Source: DATAGF01 sp963813355
GTDB lineage: Bacteria > Actinomycetota > Thermoleophilia > Miltoncostaeales > Miltoncostaeaceae
DNA: 64,000 nucleotides
Reading direction: 5' to 3'
Assembly: GCA_963813355.1 (NCBI GenBank)
Contig: CAWEYS010000023.1
Span: 310,001-374,000 of the forward strand
Below, piece after piece: positions 25,771 to 34,416 of the stretch. Below the pieces are notes generated by a model. That model made no database searches, was not told where the DNA came from, and saw only the letters and a program-made list of their open reading frames with translations. Each line of letters begins with the position of its first letter. The stretch's first letter is position 1. Position numbers and translations under genes: made by a program.

Positions 25771-26663
25771 CCGGCGAGGTTGGCGCGCGACCGCTGGACG
25801 TCCCGCTCGAACTGCTCGGGGGTGCTCGAGAAGTAGTGGCGGCCGGACCCGTCGTTGCGCGCCACGTAGTAGAGGTAGGGCGTCTGCACCGGGCGCGCGG
25901 CCGCGCGGATGCTGTCCTTGCCCGGGTTGGAGATCGGCCCCGGCGGCAGGCCGGCGTAGCGGCGGGTGTTGTAGGGCGAGTCGACGTTCAGGTCGGAGTT
26001 CGACAGCTCCTCCTTCCACTCGCCCACCGCGTACTGCACCGTGGCGTCGATGTCGAGGCGCATGCCCGCCCGCAGCCGGTTGTAGATGACGCTCGCCACG
26101 AGGGGGCGCTCGCGTGCGACCGCGACCTCCCGCTCGATCATCGAGGCGATGGTCAGCACGTCGTACTTGGTCAGGTTGCGCGACTGCGCGTAGCGGTAGT
26201 TCACGTCCGCGGTGTTGGCCTCGTACGCCTCCACCTGCAGGTCGACGAGGTCGCGGGCCGTGGCGTCCTCGGGGAGCTCGTACGTGGCCGGGAAGAGGAA
26301 GCCCTCGAGCGAGGTGGGCCGGTCGGTCCCCGCGAGCGCCCTCCCGCGCGCGCCCGGGCCGGTGAGCGCCAGGTAGCGGTCCCCCGAGAGGCTCGTCTCC
26401 TTGTCGAGGAGCGCGGCGACGTCCTCGCGCCGCAGGCCCTCGCGGATGAGGAGCGTGCTGGTGGGGGCGGCCTGCTCCTGGGCGGGCGCGGGGTCGCCGT
26501 CGCCGAACGAGCCGCGCGCGAGGGCCCACCCCACCGCCACCACCATGACGACGATCAGCCCGAGCCAGAGGAGGGTGCGCCCGCCCCCGGGCGTGCGCCG
26601 GCGCCGGGCGGGCGGCTCCTCGCCGGTCGGCGGCCGCCGCGAGCGCGGCGAGCGGGTGCTCAC
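25767..26663 (-). CDS. mltG: Endolytic murein transglycosylase MltG
   Basis: Inner-membrane lytic transglycosylase that cuts nascent glycan strands and so sets their length. The 298-residue protein has a basic cytosolic N-terminus, one helix at 30-49 (TLLWLGLIVVMVVAVGWALA), a short LysM-like segment (LLIREGLRREDVAALL) and the YceG catalytic domain with E177 in ASMIEREV and motifs EGFLFPATYEL and SPYNTRRYAGLPPGPI. GTG start. Coupled to aroE downstream; 61 bp after ruvX. Confidence 0.94.
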   Translation of the reverse strand: MSTRSPRSRRPPTGEEPPARRRRTPGGGRTLLWLGLIVVMVVAVGWALARGSFGDGDPAPAQEQAAPTSTLLIREGLRREDVAALLDKETSLSGDRYLALTGPGARGRALAGTDRPTSLEGFLFPATYELPEDATARDLVDLQVEAYEANTADVNYRYAQSRNLTKYDVLTIASMIEREVAVARERPLVASVIYNRLRAGMRLDIDATVQYAVGEWKEELSNSDLNVDSPYNTRRYAGLPPGPISNPGKDSIRAAARPVQTPYLYYVARNDGSGRHYFSSTPEQFERDVQRSRANLAG

Positions 26664-26724
26664 GGCTTGGCCCGACGAAGCGCGGGCGCCGCTGAGAGCG
26701 GCCGCGGCAGAGGAGGGCTCGTGG

Positions 26725-27114
26725 TCATCGCGCCAGGTAGGCCTCGAGCAGGACGCAGGCCGCGAGGCTGTCGAGGTCCGCCTGCGACCCGCCCTCGCCG
26801 CCGCGCCTGCGGGCCTCGACGGTCGTCAGGCGCTCGTCCCAGAGGTCGACGGGGACGTCCACCCGCGCGCGCAGGCGGGCCGCGAACCCGGCGGCGCTGC
26901 GGGCCTGCGCCCCGCGCTCCCCCGCCAGCGTCCGCGGCTCCCCCACGACGATGCGCGCCGGCGCCTCGGCCGCGATCACGGCGTCCAGGCGGCGGCGGCC
27001 GGCCGGTGAGTCGACCCGGGAGATCGCGGGGAGGGGCCGGGCCAGCGTGCCCGTCGGGTCGCTGACGGCCACACCGGTCCGCGCCGCGCCGTGGTCGAGC
27101 GCGAGAACCTTCAC
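26725..27114 (-). CDS. ruvX: Holliday junction resolvase-like YqgF/RuvX
   Basis: RNase H-fold nuclease of the YqgF family, implicated in pre-16S rRNA 5' processing. In 129 residues: VLALDHGAARTGVAVSDP (catalytic Asp), IVVGEPRTLAGERG, and LWDERLTTVEARR with a C-terminal Asp in DLDSLAACVLLEAYL. GTG 27114 overlaps the alaS stop as GTGA. The order alaS-ruvX-mltG-aroE is conserved in many Gram-positive genomes. Confidence 0.94.
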   Translation of the reverse strand: MKVLALDHGAARTGVAVSDPTGTLARPLPAISRVDSPAGRRRLDAVIAAEAPARIVVGEPRTLAGERGAQARSAAGFAARLRARVDVPVDLWDERLTTVEARRRGGEGGSQADLDSLAACVLLEAYLAR

Positions 27115-29679
27115 TCTCCCCCGGTGGCGAGCATGAGCTCCCGCGCCCGCTCCAGGGCCTCGGGGAGGCGCGACGGGTCCTTCCCGCCGGCCCGGGCCAT
27201 CGCGTCCTTGCCGCCGCCGCCGCCACCCACGATCGGGGCGACGTCCCGGATCAGCGAGCCGGCCGACAGGCCGGACGACACGGCGGCGGGGCCGAGGTTG
27301 GCCACGAGGAGTGCCTTGCCCTCCGCCGCCGCGCCCAAAACGACCGCGGCGCCCTCCCCCAGGGCCTGCTTCACGCGGTCGGAGATCGCGAGCAGCTCGT
27401 CCATGTCCAGGGCCTCGACCTGGGCGGCGACGGCCCGGACGCCGTTGGCGCCCTCGGCCCTGGAGGCGATCGCCCCGATGTCGGCGCGGCCGGACTTGGC
27501 CCGGCGCAGCTCGGCCTCGAGCGCCCGGATGCGCTCGTCCTTGCCGGCGATCTCCTCGAGCAGGCGGCGCTCCCGATCGCGCAGCCAGCCGACGGCGGCC
27601 GGGCCGGTGAGCGCCTCGATGCGCCGCGCGCCGGCGCCGGTTGAACGACTCGCCGGTGATCACGAAGGGGCCGATCTCGCCGGTGCGGGCGACGTGCGTC
27701 CCGCCGCAGAGCTCCTTCGAGAAGTCGCCGGTCGAGACGACCCGCACCCGCTCGCCGTACTTCTCCTCGAAGAGGCCGATGGCGCCCTCGTCGGCGGCCG
27801 CGTCGCGGTCCGTGATCTCCCAGGTCACCGGCTGGTCCTCCTCCACGCGCCGGTTGACCATCGCCTCGATGGCCTCGAGCGTCTCGGCGGGCACGCGGCC
27901 CCGGTGGGTGAAGTCGAAGCGCAGCTTGTCGGGCCCGACGTAGGAGCCGGCCTGGCGCACGCCGGCGCCGAGGGTCTCGCGGAGCGCCCAGTTCAGGACG
28001 TGGGTCGCCGTGTGGTTGGCCTGGGTCTGCCGGCGCAGGCCGCCGTCGACGCGCGCCGTCACCTCGGCGCCCACCGGCAGGTGCCCCTCCTCCAGCCGCG
28101 CGCGCAGCACCTGGTCGTCTCCCACGCGGAAGGCCCCGGTGACGGTCGCCCGCCCGCCCGACCCGGCGATCTCGCCCGAGTCGGACACCTGGCCGCCGCC
28201 CTCGGGGTAGAAGGGCGAGCGCTCCAGCTTCAGGAGGACCGTGCCGTCGCCCAGCTCCTCCATCGCGGTGACGCGGGTGTCGATCTCGGTATGACCCCAG
28301 CCGACGAAGTCGGCCTGCGCCGCCTCGCGCGCGACGGCCGCGGCGCGCTCGGCGACGTCGCCGCCGTCCTCCCCGCCCACGCCGGCGCGCGAGCGCTCCC
28401 GCTGGTCCTCCATGAGGCGCTCGAAGCCCTCGGCATCGACCGACAGCCCGGCGTCCTGGGCGGCCTCGAGGGTCAGGTCGAGCGGGTAGCCGTAGGTGTC
28501 GTGGAGCCGGAAGGCGTCGTCGCCGGTGACCGTCCCCGACGCGCGCGAGCGCTCGATGACCTCGCCCAGCAGGCGCCGGCCCTGCGTGAGGGTGCGCGCG
28601 AACTGCTCGGCCTCGGCGGCGATGACGTCGCGCACCTCGGCGTCGCGCTCGCGCAGCTCCGGGTAGGCCTCGCCCCAGCCCTCGACCACCGGGCCGGCCA
28701 GCTCGGCGACGGCGCCGGGCTCGAGGCCGATCTGGGAGGCCTCGCTGACCGCCCGGCGGACGATGCGGCGCAGGATGTAGCCCCGGCCCTCGTTCGACGG
28801 CCGCACGCCGTCGGTCGCCAGGAAGGTCATCGCGCGGCCGTGGTCGGCCAGCACCCGCAGCGCCCGGTCGGCGCGGGGGTCGGCGCCGTAGCGGCGGCCC
28901 GAGGCGCCCTCGGCCCACGCGATCAGCGGCCGGAAGGCGTCGGTGTCGAAGACCGAGGGCACGTCCTGGAGGATCGCGGCCAGCCGCTCGAGCCCGGCGC
29001 CGGTGTCGATGTTCTTCGACGGCAGGGGGGTGAGCGCGCCGTCGGCCGCGCGGTCGTACTGCATGAAGACCAGGTTCCAGTACTCCAGGTACCGGTCGCC
29101 GCCGGCGGCCGGCCCGCCCTCGGGGCCGAAGGCCGGGCCGCGGTCGAGGTACAGCTCGGTGTTGGGGCCGCACGGGCCCGTGGGCCCCGCCTGCCAGAAG
29201 TTCTCGGACGCGCCGAGGGCCTGGATGCGGTCGCGGGGAACGCCCATCTCGACCCAGAGCTCGACCGCCTCGTCGTCGCCGGGCACGCCCTCCATCCCCT
29301 CGAAGACCGTGATCCAGATCCGGTCGGGGTCGAGCCCGTAGACCTCGGTCGACAGCTCCCAGCCGAAGCGGATCGCGTCGGCCTTGAAGTAGTCCCCGAT
29401 CGAGAAGTTGCCGAGCATCTCGAAGAAGGTGAGGTGGCGGGCGGTGTGCCCCACCTGGTCGATGTCGTTCGTGCGGAAGCACTTCTGGCAGCTCGTCATG
29501 CGCTGCGCGGGCGGCTCGCCCGCCCCCAGGAAGTACGACTTGAGCGGCTGCATGCCCGCGATCGTGAGCAGCACCGAGGGGTCGTCCTCGTACGGGACGA
29601 GCGGCGCCGACGGGATCCGCAGGTGGCCCTGGCGCTCGAAGTAGGAGAGGAAGGCCTCCCGTATCTCGCGCGTCGTCAT
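27111..29679 (-). CDS. alaS: Alanyl-tRNA synthetase, one frameshift
   Basis: Charges tRNA-Ala and edits Ser/Gly mischarging. The main frame from 29679 covers the catalytic core (IREAFLSYFERQGHLRIPSA, TFFEMLGNFSIGDYFK, GPTGPCGPNTELY) and the editing domain with zinc ligands in ANHTATHVLNWAL and ELCGGTHV. Near 27648 a surplus T shifts the frame; the next frame continues STGAGARRIEALTG, then the C-terminal domain (GGGGGGKDAMARAGGKDPSRL) to TGA at 27111. Because alaS is essential, this is most likely a sequence error. Overlaps ruvX by 4 nt. Confidence 0.94.
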
Positions 29680-29733
29680 ACGGCCGCCGAGTGTACCAAC
29701 GGCCCCCTTCCCGGCCGCCCCCCGCGGGGGCGA

Positions 29734-30042
29734 TCAGGCGTCCGCGTCGCCCGGGCCCACGAGGCCGATCTCGCCCGCGACGGGCGGGCGCGGCGCGGCC
29801 CACCCGAGCCCCGCGGGCGCGGCCCGCTCCAGGGCGAGCAGGGTGCCCACAGGGGTCGCCAGCTCGATCGCGTGATGGGTCCCCGTGGTGCGCGCCGAGG
29901 TCACGAAGACGCCGCCGACCCGTCCCGTGAGCGCGACCAGGCACGCGTCCAGGGTGGACTGCTGGCCGAGCGTCAGCGGGCCCACGCCGGGCGCGAGCGT
30001 GTACGACGGGGTGGGTGGAGGCACGATCACCGGGGTCTCCAC
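29734..30042 (-). CDS. Hypothetical protein, 102 residues
   Basis: Unrecognised. GTG 30042 has no clear binding site; a good AAGGAGG lies upstream in a different frame (ATG near 30065), so the true start may be further up with a frameshift between. The N-terminus is proline-rich (TPVIVPPPTPSY); the rest (TLGQQSTLDACLVALTGRVGGVFVTSARTTGTHHAIELATPVG) has a beta-rich look. No membrane segment. It lies between divergent alaS and mnmA. Confidence 0.35.
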   Translation of the reverse strand: METPVIVPPPTPSYTLAPGVGPLTLGQQSTLDACLVALTGRVGGVFVTSARTTGTHHAIELATPVGTLLALERAAPAGLGWAAPRPPVAGEIGLVGPGDADA

Positions 30043-30350
30043 GTCGGGGGTCGGGGACGTCGAGGCATACGTGGCGGGCGCCTCCTTGGATCACTTGCGA
30101 AGGGAATCCATATCGCCGGTGGAAACCGGGAAACGCCGTCATCTAGACTCCGCTGGCCCTGTCGTGTGCGCCACCGGCGTCACTCCTTGAGCCAACGCAC
30201 ATGACACGGGATGCGGCGTCGCTGTCGCGGTGCTCCGCCCAGCGCCCGCCTCCCACCTGCTGAGGCAGGTTCAAGTCACGAGCCGGAGCGGCACGGCGGG
30301 GCCTCGACACCCGGCCCAGAGGGCCGAAAGGCCCGTGGTAGCCTGCCGCG
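30043..30350. other. Intergenic region upstream of mnmA
   Basis: About 300 bp without a convincing gene on either strand. It is less GC-rich than its surroundings (AAGGGAATCCATAT near 30100) and likely holds the promoter(s) for the mnmA operon, but I cannot assign clear -35/-10 boxes. Confidence 0.4.
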
Positions 30351-31838
30351 GTGCCGCCGTACCCGCCCGAGGCCATGCGCCATCTGGCATCGCCGACGGG
30401 CGCCGGACCGCTCGCAGCGGCGGACGCCGTCGGCGAGTCCGGCAGCGCCGCGTGCGGCGACCTGGTGCGCGTCGCGCTCCGCCTCGCCGGCGGCCGCGTG
30501 CGCGAGGCCCGCTTCCAGGCCTTCGGGTGCGGCGCGGCGACGGCCGCCGCCAGCGCGGCCTGCGCCCGCCTGAGGGGCGCATCGCTCGACGACGCCATGC
30601 GCCTGTCGGCCGCCCGGCTCGACGCCGACCTCGGCGAGCTCGGGCCGGCCCGCCGGCACGGGCCCGACATCGTCGAGGACGCGGTCGCCCGGGCGCTCGA
30701 GGCCTGGCACTCGGCCCGCCTGGGCGCGCCGGGGCTGCCCCTGCGACCGGGGCGGGTGGCGGTCGCGATGAGCGGGGGCGTCGACAGCGCCGTCGCGGCG
30801 ATGCTCCTGCGCGACGCCGGCCGGGACGTCGTGGGCGTGACCATGCGCCTCTGGCACGACCCCGCCGCCGCGGCGGCCGAGCGGTCCTGCTGCTCCCCCG
30901 AGACCGTCCGGCTGGCGCGCGCCAGCGCCCACGCCCTGGGCGTCCCCCACCTCACCCTCGACGTCGCCGAGGCCTTCCGCGCGGGCGTCGTCGAGGACTT
31001 CATCGCCGGCTACCGGGAGGGGCGCACCCCCAACCCCTGCGTGACCTGCAACGGGAGCGTCCGCTTCCGGGTCCTCGCCGACGCGGCGGCCCTCCTCGGC
31101 GCCCGGGAGCTGGCCACCGGCCACTACGCCCGCCTGGCGCGCGACCCCGGGGGCCGGGCGGTCGTCGCGCGCGCGGCCGACGCGGGGAAGGACCAGAGCT
31201 ACATGCTGGCGATGCTCGACGACTCCCTCCGCGAGCGGCTGGTCTTCCCCCTCGGGGGTTTGACGAAGGAGCGCGTGCGGCAGATGGCCCGAGAGGCCGG
31301 TCTTCCGGCCGCGGACGCCGTCGAGAGCCAGGAGGTGTGCTTCGTGGGAGAGGGTGGCTACGGGCCCTTCCTCGAGCGCGCCGCCGGGATGGCGCCCCGC
31401 CCGGGGCCGGTCGAGGACGCGTCGGGGCGCCGGATCGGCACGCACGCGGGCCACTGGCGCTTCACGGTCGGCCAGCGCCGCGGGATCGGGGTCGCCGCGC
31501 CGGAGCCGCTCTACGTGCTCGCGACCGACGCCGGCCGCAACGCCGTGGTGGTCGGGCCGCGCGAGGCGCTGGCCACCCGCCGGCTCGCGCTCGCGCCCGC
31601 CCGCGTCGTCGGCGAGCTCGGCGAGGGCCCGCTCGACGTGCGGGTGCGGTACCGGGGCCGTCCGCTGCGCGGGAGGGCCGCTCTCACGGGCGACGGGCTC
31701 CGCCTGGAGCTCGAGGATCCCGCCGACGGCGTCGCCCCCGGCCAGACCGCCGCGCTGTACCGCGACGGGCGGCTCGTCGCCGCGGGTACGATCGCGGGGC
31801 CCGAGAGCATCACAGACCTTTCTGAAACGGAGCACTAG
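30351..31838 (+). CDS. mnmA: IscU/NifU-like scaffold domain fused to tRNA 2-thiouridylase MnmA
   Basis: MnmA thiolates U34 of Lys, Glu and Gln tRNAs. Residues about 9-120 are an IscU/NifU-N-like Fe-S scaffold: ADAVGESGSAACGDL (C35), FQAFGCGAATAAASAAC (C60, C71) and HGPDIVEDAVARAL, where the third scaffold cysteine expected after His103 is Gly104. Residues 134-495 are MnmA: PP-loop AMSGGVDSAV (141-146), ERSCCSPETVRLAR, catalytic NPCVTCN (C230) and SQEVCFVG (C330), GQRRGIGV. GTG 30351 or ATG 30375 may be the start. The fusion would deliver an Fe-S cluster or persulfide to the enzyme. tRNA-Gln and tRNA-Glu, two of its substrates, lie in the same window. Confidence 0.9.
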   Translation: MPPYPPEAMRHLASPTGAGPLAAADAVGESGSAACGDLVRVALRLAGGRVREARFQAFGCGAATAAASAACARLRGASLDDAMRLSAARLDADLGELGPARRHGPDIVEDAVARALEAWHSARLGAPGLPLRPGRVAVAMSGGVDSAVAAMLLRDAGRDVVGVTMRLWHDPAAAAAERSCCSPETVRLARASAHALGVPHLTLDVAEAFRAGVVEDFIAGYREGRTPNPCVTCNGSVRFRVLADAAALLGARELATGHYARLARDPGGRAVVARAADAGKDQSYMLAMLDDSLRERLVFPLGGLTKERVRQMAREAGLPAADAVESQEVCFVGEGGYGPFLERAAGMAPRPGPVEDASGRRIGTHAGHWRFTVGQRRGIGVAAPEPLYVLATDAGRNAVVVGPREALATRRLALAPARVVGELGEGPLDVRVRYRGRPLRGRAALTGDGLRLELEDPADGVAPGQTAALYRDGRLVAAGTIAGPESITDLSETEH

Positions 31839-32575
31839 TGGACTGGTCCGACGTACTCAAACTGGCGCTGTCCATCTTCCTGATCGTCACCGGGCTCGGG
31901 CTCGCCTACCTCTTCCTGCGCATGGCCGGGGTCTTCCAGCGCCTCGGGTCCGCGCTCACGCGGATCACGGACGAGGTCGTCCCGATCCTCAACCGGGCCC
32001 AGACGACGGTCAACGGCGTCAACCTCGAGCTCGCCCGCGTGGACGAGATCATGAAGACGGCGGTCGGCGCCACGAAGGGCGCCGAGAAGACCGTCCAGAC
32101 CGTCTCGACCGCGGTCACCACGCCGGTGCGCAAGGTCACCGGCCTGGCGGCCGGGGTGCGCGAGGCCGTGGCGACCCTGCGCGCGCGCCGCGCCGCGGAG
32201 GCGGCCGACCGGGCCGCGGTGCCCCCGCCGCCCGGCCCGCCGCCGCCCGGCCCGCCCGCCGCCCGCCGCGGGCCCGGCGCCCCCGGGCCCGGCCCCTCCG
32301 CCGGCCCCGCCGCCCCGCCACCCGAGCCCGTACTGATGAAGCGGCTCCTGGCGATCGGCGCGGTCGGCGGCGTGGTGGCCTGGCTGGGCTCCATCGGCGC
32401 CCTGAGCCCCGGCCTCTGGGCGGACGTCATCAAGCGCGAGCGACGGCGCATCCGCGAGCAGCTCAAGGAGGCGCTCGCCGCGGGCAAGCGGGCCGCGGCC
32501 GAGGCCGAGGAGGAGCTGGACCGGGAGGTGCGCGAGAGCTTCCGCGGCAACTCCGGGCCGCGCGCCCCGAGCTAG
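31838..32575 (+). CDS. Membrane-anchored protein: DUF948-like domain, proline linker, second helix
   Basis: The GTG shares one base with the mnmA stop (TAGTG). The 245-residue product begins with a membrane helix (LALSIFLIVTGLGLAYLFL) and a DUF948-like amphipathic helix (TEVVPILNRAQTTVNGVNLEL-type region, residues 45-110). A proline/glycine/alanine linker (about 125-165) leads to a second hydrophobic segment (LLAIGAVGGVVAWLGSIGA) and a long charged helix with EQLKEALAAGKRAAAEAEEEL, as in YtxH-type stress proteins. It looks like two small families joined. Confidence 0.8.
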   Translation: MDWSDVLKLALSIFLIVTGLGLAYLFLRMAGVFQRLGSALTRITDEVVPILNRAQTTVNGVNLELARVDEIMKTAVGATKGAEKTVQTVSTAVTTPVRKVTGLAAGVREAVATLRARRAAEAADRAAVPPPPGPPPPGPPAARRGPGAPGPGPSAGPAAPPPEPVLMKRLLAIGAVGGVVAWLGSIGALSPGLWADVIKRERRRIREQLKEALAAGKRAAAEAEEELDREVRESFRGNSGPRAPS

Positions 32576-32587
32576 CGCCCGGCGGCC

Positions 32588-32878
32588 GTGGCCGAGGACA
32601 CGCGCCAGCGGCTGGAGATGCTGCTGGTCATGCAGTGGCTGGACGAGGGCGCGAGCGAGGGGGGCGAGCTCGCGCTGTCCGTGTCGACCGCGGCCGCCGA
32701 GCTCGGGCTGGAGGCGGGTCGCAGCGGCCTGCTCGCCGTGATGGCCGCCCTGGGCGAGCTCGAGGAGCGCCGCCTCGTGGATGTCGCGTGGCCCACCGGA
32801 TCCGGGGGCCGCGAGGCCCGAGTGACGCTTTCGGCGGAGTTGCGGCGCGACGCGCGCCGCCTCTTCGGGCGCACATGA
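32588..32878 (+). CDS. Small hypothetical protein, 96 residues, winged-helix-like
   Basis: GTG at 32588, 12 bp after the preceding gene. The sequence (LEMLLVMQWLDEGAS ... STAAAELGLEAGRSGLLAVMAALGELEERRLVDVAW) has the helix-helix-helix-wing rhythm of a small winged-helix domain, ending with a beta hairpin. No homologue is recognised with certainty. Stop overlaps the next small gene's ATG. Confidence 0.65.
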   Translation: MAEDTRQRLEMLLVMQWLDEGASEGGELALSVSTAAAELGLEAGRSGLLAVMAALGELEERRLVDVAWPTGSGGREARVTLSAELRRDARRLFGRT

Positions 32879-32973
32879 TGATTTTCCTCATCAACCAGCG
32901 CATCGCCCAGGCCGCGCTGCGCCGCGCCGGCGAGGCCGAGCGTCGGGCACAGGCGGCGGGGCTGCTGCCCTAG
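32875..32973 (+). CDS. Small helical protein, 32 residues
   Basis: ATG 32875 overlaps the preceding TGA as ATGA, and the frame stays open to TAG at 32971-32973. The product MMIFLINQRIAQAALRRAGEAE... is an amphipathic, Arg/Ala-rich helix. Its stop overlaps that of the convergent propeller gene by 4 bp. Coupling and position argue that it is translated; function unknown. Confidence 0.5.
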   Translation: MMIFLINQRIAQAALRRAGEAERRAQAAGLLP

Positions 32974-34256
32974 ACCTTGGCCGAGCGCCGCACGAGGGCG
33001 GCGTTGCTGTTGCTGTCGCTGGCGAAGATGCGGAGCTGCAGGCCCGTCGGCCCGCGGCGCGCCAGCGCGCGCGAGACCTTGGGGCTGAGGCCCACGTTGA
33101 CGATGCCGTTCTTGGAGCGCTTGGCACGCCGGGTCGTGCCGATCACGACCTGGGAGCCCGAGCCGCTGACGCCCAACGCGGCCGCGACGGCCTTCGACGC
33201 GACGACCTGCGCGAGGACCGAGCAGGCCTCGCTGCAGCGCACGCGCACGGGGAGGCGCATCTTCCTGCCGGCGCGCAGGCCGGCGCGCGCGGCCGACCGG
33301 GCCGCGGCCGTGACCGTGGCCTTCGCCTTGGGCGGCGTCGTGTCGTAGGCGAACTCCTTCAAGGGGCCGAAGCCGGTGGGGGTGGCGGCCGGCGTGATGC
33401 GGCCGATGCGGTCGCGCCCGTTCTCGGTGAACCAGACGTCGGTCGCCGGGGAGCCGACGACCTTGAGCGGCTTGGCGCCGGCCGTGGGGATGGCCACCTC
33501 GGTGTAGGCGCCCGCGAGCGTGAGCCGGCCGATGCGGTTCGCCGCCGGGTAGGTCAGCCAGAGGGCGCCGTCGGAGCCGGAGGCGATGCCGGTCGCGCCG
33601 CCGGGGCCGGCCCCGGCCACGACGAACGCGGCGATCGCGCCGTCGGTGGTGACGCGGCCGACGCCCGGGTACTGCGCGAGCGAGAACCACAGCGCGCCGT
33701 CCCCCCCGACGGTGATGCCCGACGGGTTGCCGTCGCTGGTCGGCAGCAGGAACTCGCTGATGACGCCCGCCGGGGTGATGCGCGCCACGCCGTGGCGGGA
33801 GAAGAGGGTCACCCACATGTTGCCGTCGGGGCCCGCGACGATCTCCTCGGGGGTGGAGCCCTGGGCGAGCTGGTACGTGGTCGCCGCGCCCTGAGGAGTC
33901 ATGGCGACGACCTTGTCGCCGTCCTTGTCGACGAACCAGAGGCGCCCGTCCGGCCCCGAGGCGATGCCGCGGTAGTTGCCGAACGGCACCGGGAGCTCGG
34001 TGATCTTGCCGGTCGTGGTGATGCGGCCGACGCGCTCGCCGTACTCCGTGAACCACAGAGCGCCGTCGGGGCCGGTCGTGATGTCGGCCGGGCCGCGGGC
34101 CGGCTCCCCGAAGCGCGTGATCTTCCCGGCCGGGGTGATGCGGCCGATCCGGCGGCTGTGGAACTCGGTGAACCAGATGTTGCCGTCGGGCCCGACGGTG
34201 ATGCCGTCGGCCAGCGCCCGTCCGGCCCCGCCCTGCGCCGACGCCGTGCCCGCCAC
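32970..34256 (-). CDS. Virginiamycin B lyase-like secreted beta-propeller protein
   Basis: About 300 residues form a Vgb/streptogramin-lyase type propeller made of repeats such as ITVGPDGNIWFTEFHSRRIGRIT, ITTGPDGALWFTEYGERVGRIT, IVAGPDGNMWVTLFSRHGVARIT. A C-terminal 110-residue basic beta domain follows (RAGRKMRLPVRVRCSEACSVLAQV). The GTG at 34256 cuts into a signal peptide: upstream in frame lies RRRWSRWLAAALAV before it, but no start codon until a TGA, while ATG near 34309 is in another frame. The real start is probably that ATG with a one-base error. Exported binding or lyase role is inferred; antibiotic lyase activity is not shown. Confidence 0.82.
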   Translation of the reverse strand: MAGTASAQGGAGRALADGITVGPDGNIWFTEFHSRRIGRITPAGKITRFGEPARGPADITTGPDGALWFTEYGERVGRITTTGKITELPVPFGNYRGIASGPDGRLWFVDKDGDKVVAMTPQGAATTYQLAQGSTPEEIVAGPDGNMWVTLFSRHGVARITPAGVISEFLLPTSDGNPSGITVGGDGALWFSLAQYPGVGRVTTDGAIAAFVVAGAGPGGATGIASGSDGALWLTYPAANRIGRLTLAGAYTEVAIPTAGAKPLKVVGSPATDVWFTENGRDRIGRITPAATPTGFGPLKEFAYDTTPPKAKATVTAAARSAARAGLRAGRKMRLPVRVRCSEACSVLAQVVASKAVAAALGVSGSGSQVVIGTTRRAKRSKNGIVNVGLSPKVSRALARRGPTGLQLRIFASDSNSNAALVRRSAKV

Positions 34257-34416
34257 CCCGACGGCCAGCGCCGCCGCCAGCCAGCGCGACCAGCGCCGCC
34301 TGCCAGGTCCACCATCTCCGTCTCACGCTACGCGCCCTCCCCGGGATCTCCGATCTCGCTGGGCGGTTGTAACCCATCGCGCCCGCGAATCCCAGCGGCG
34401 TCGGTGCAGGTCGGCC

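Noticed and set aside
27091..30204. 1,037-codon plus-strand open frame opposite alaS
   Set aside because: Antisense shadow; alaS is certain on the minus strand.
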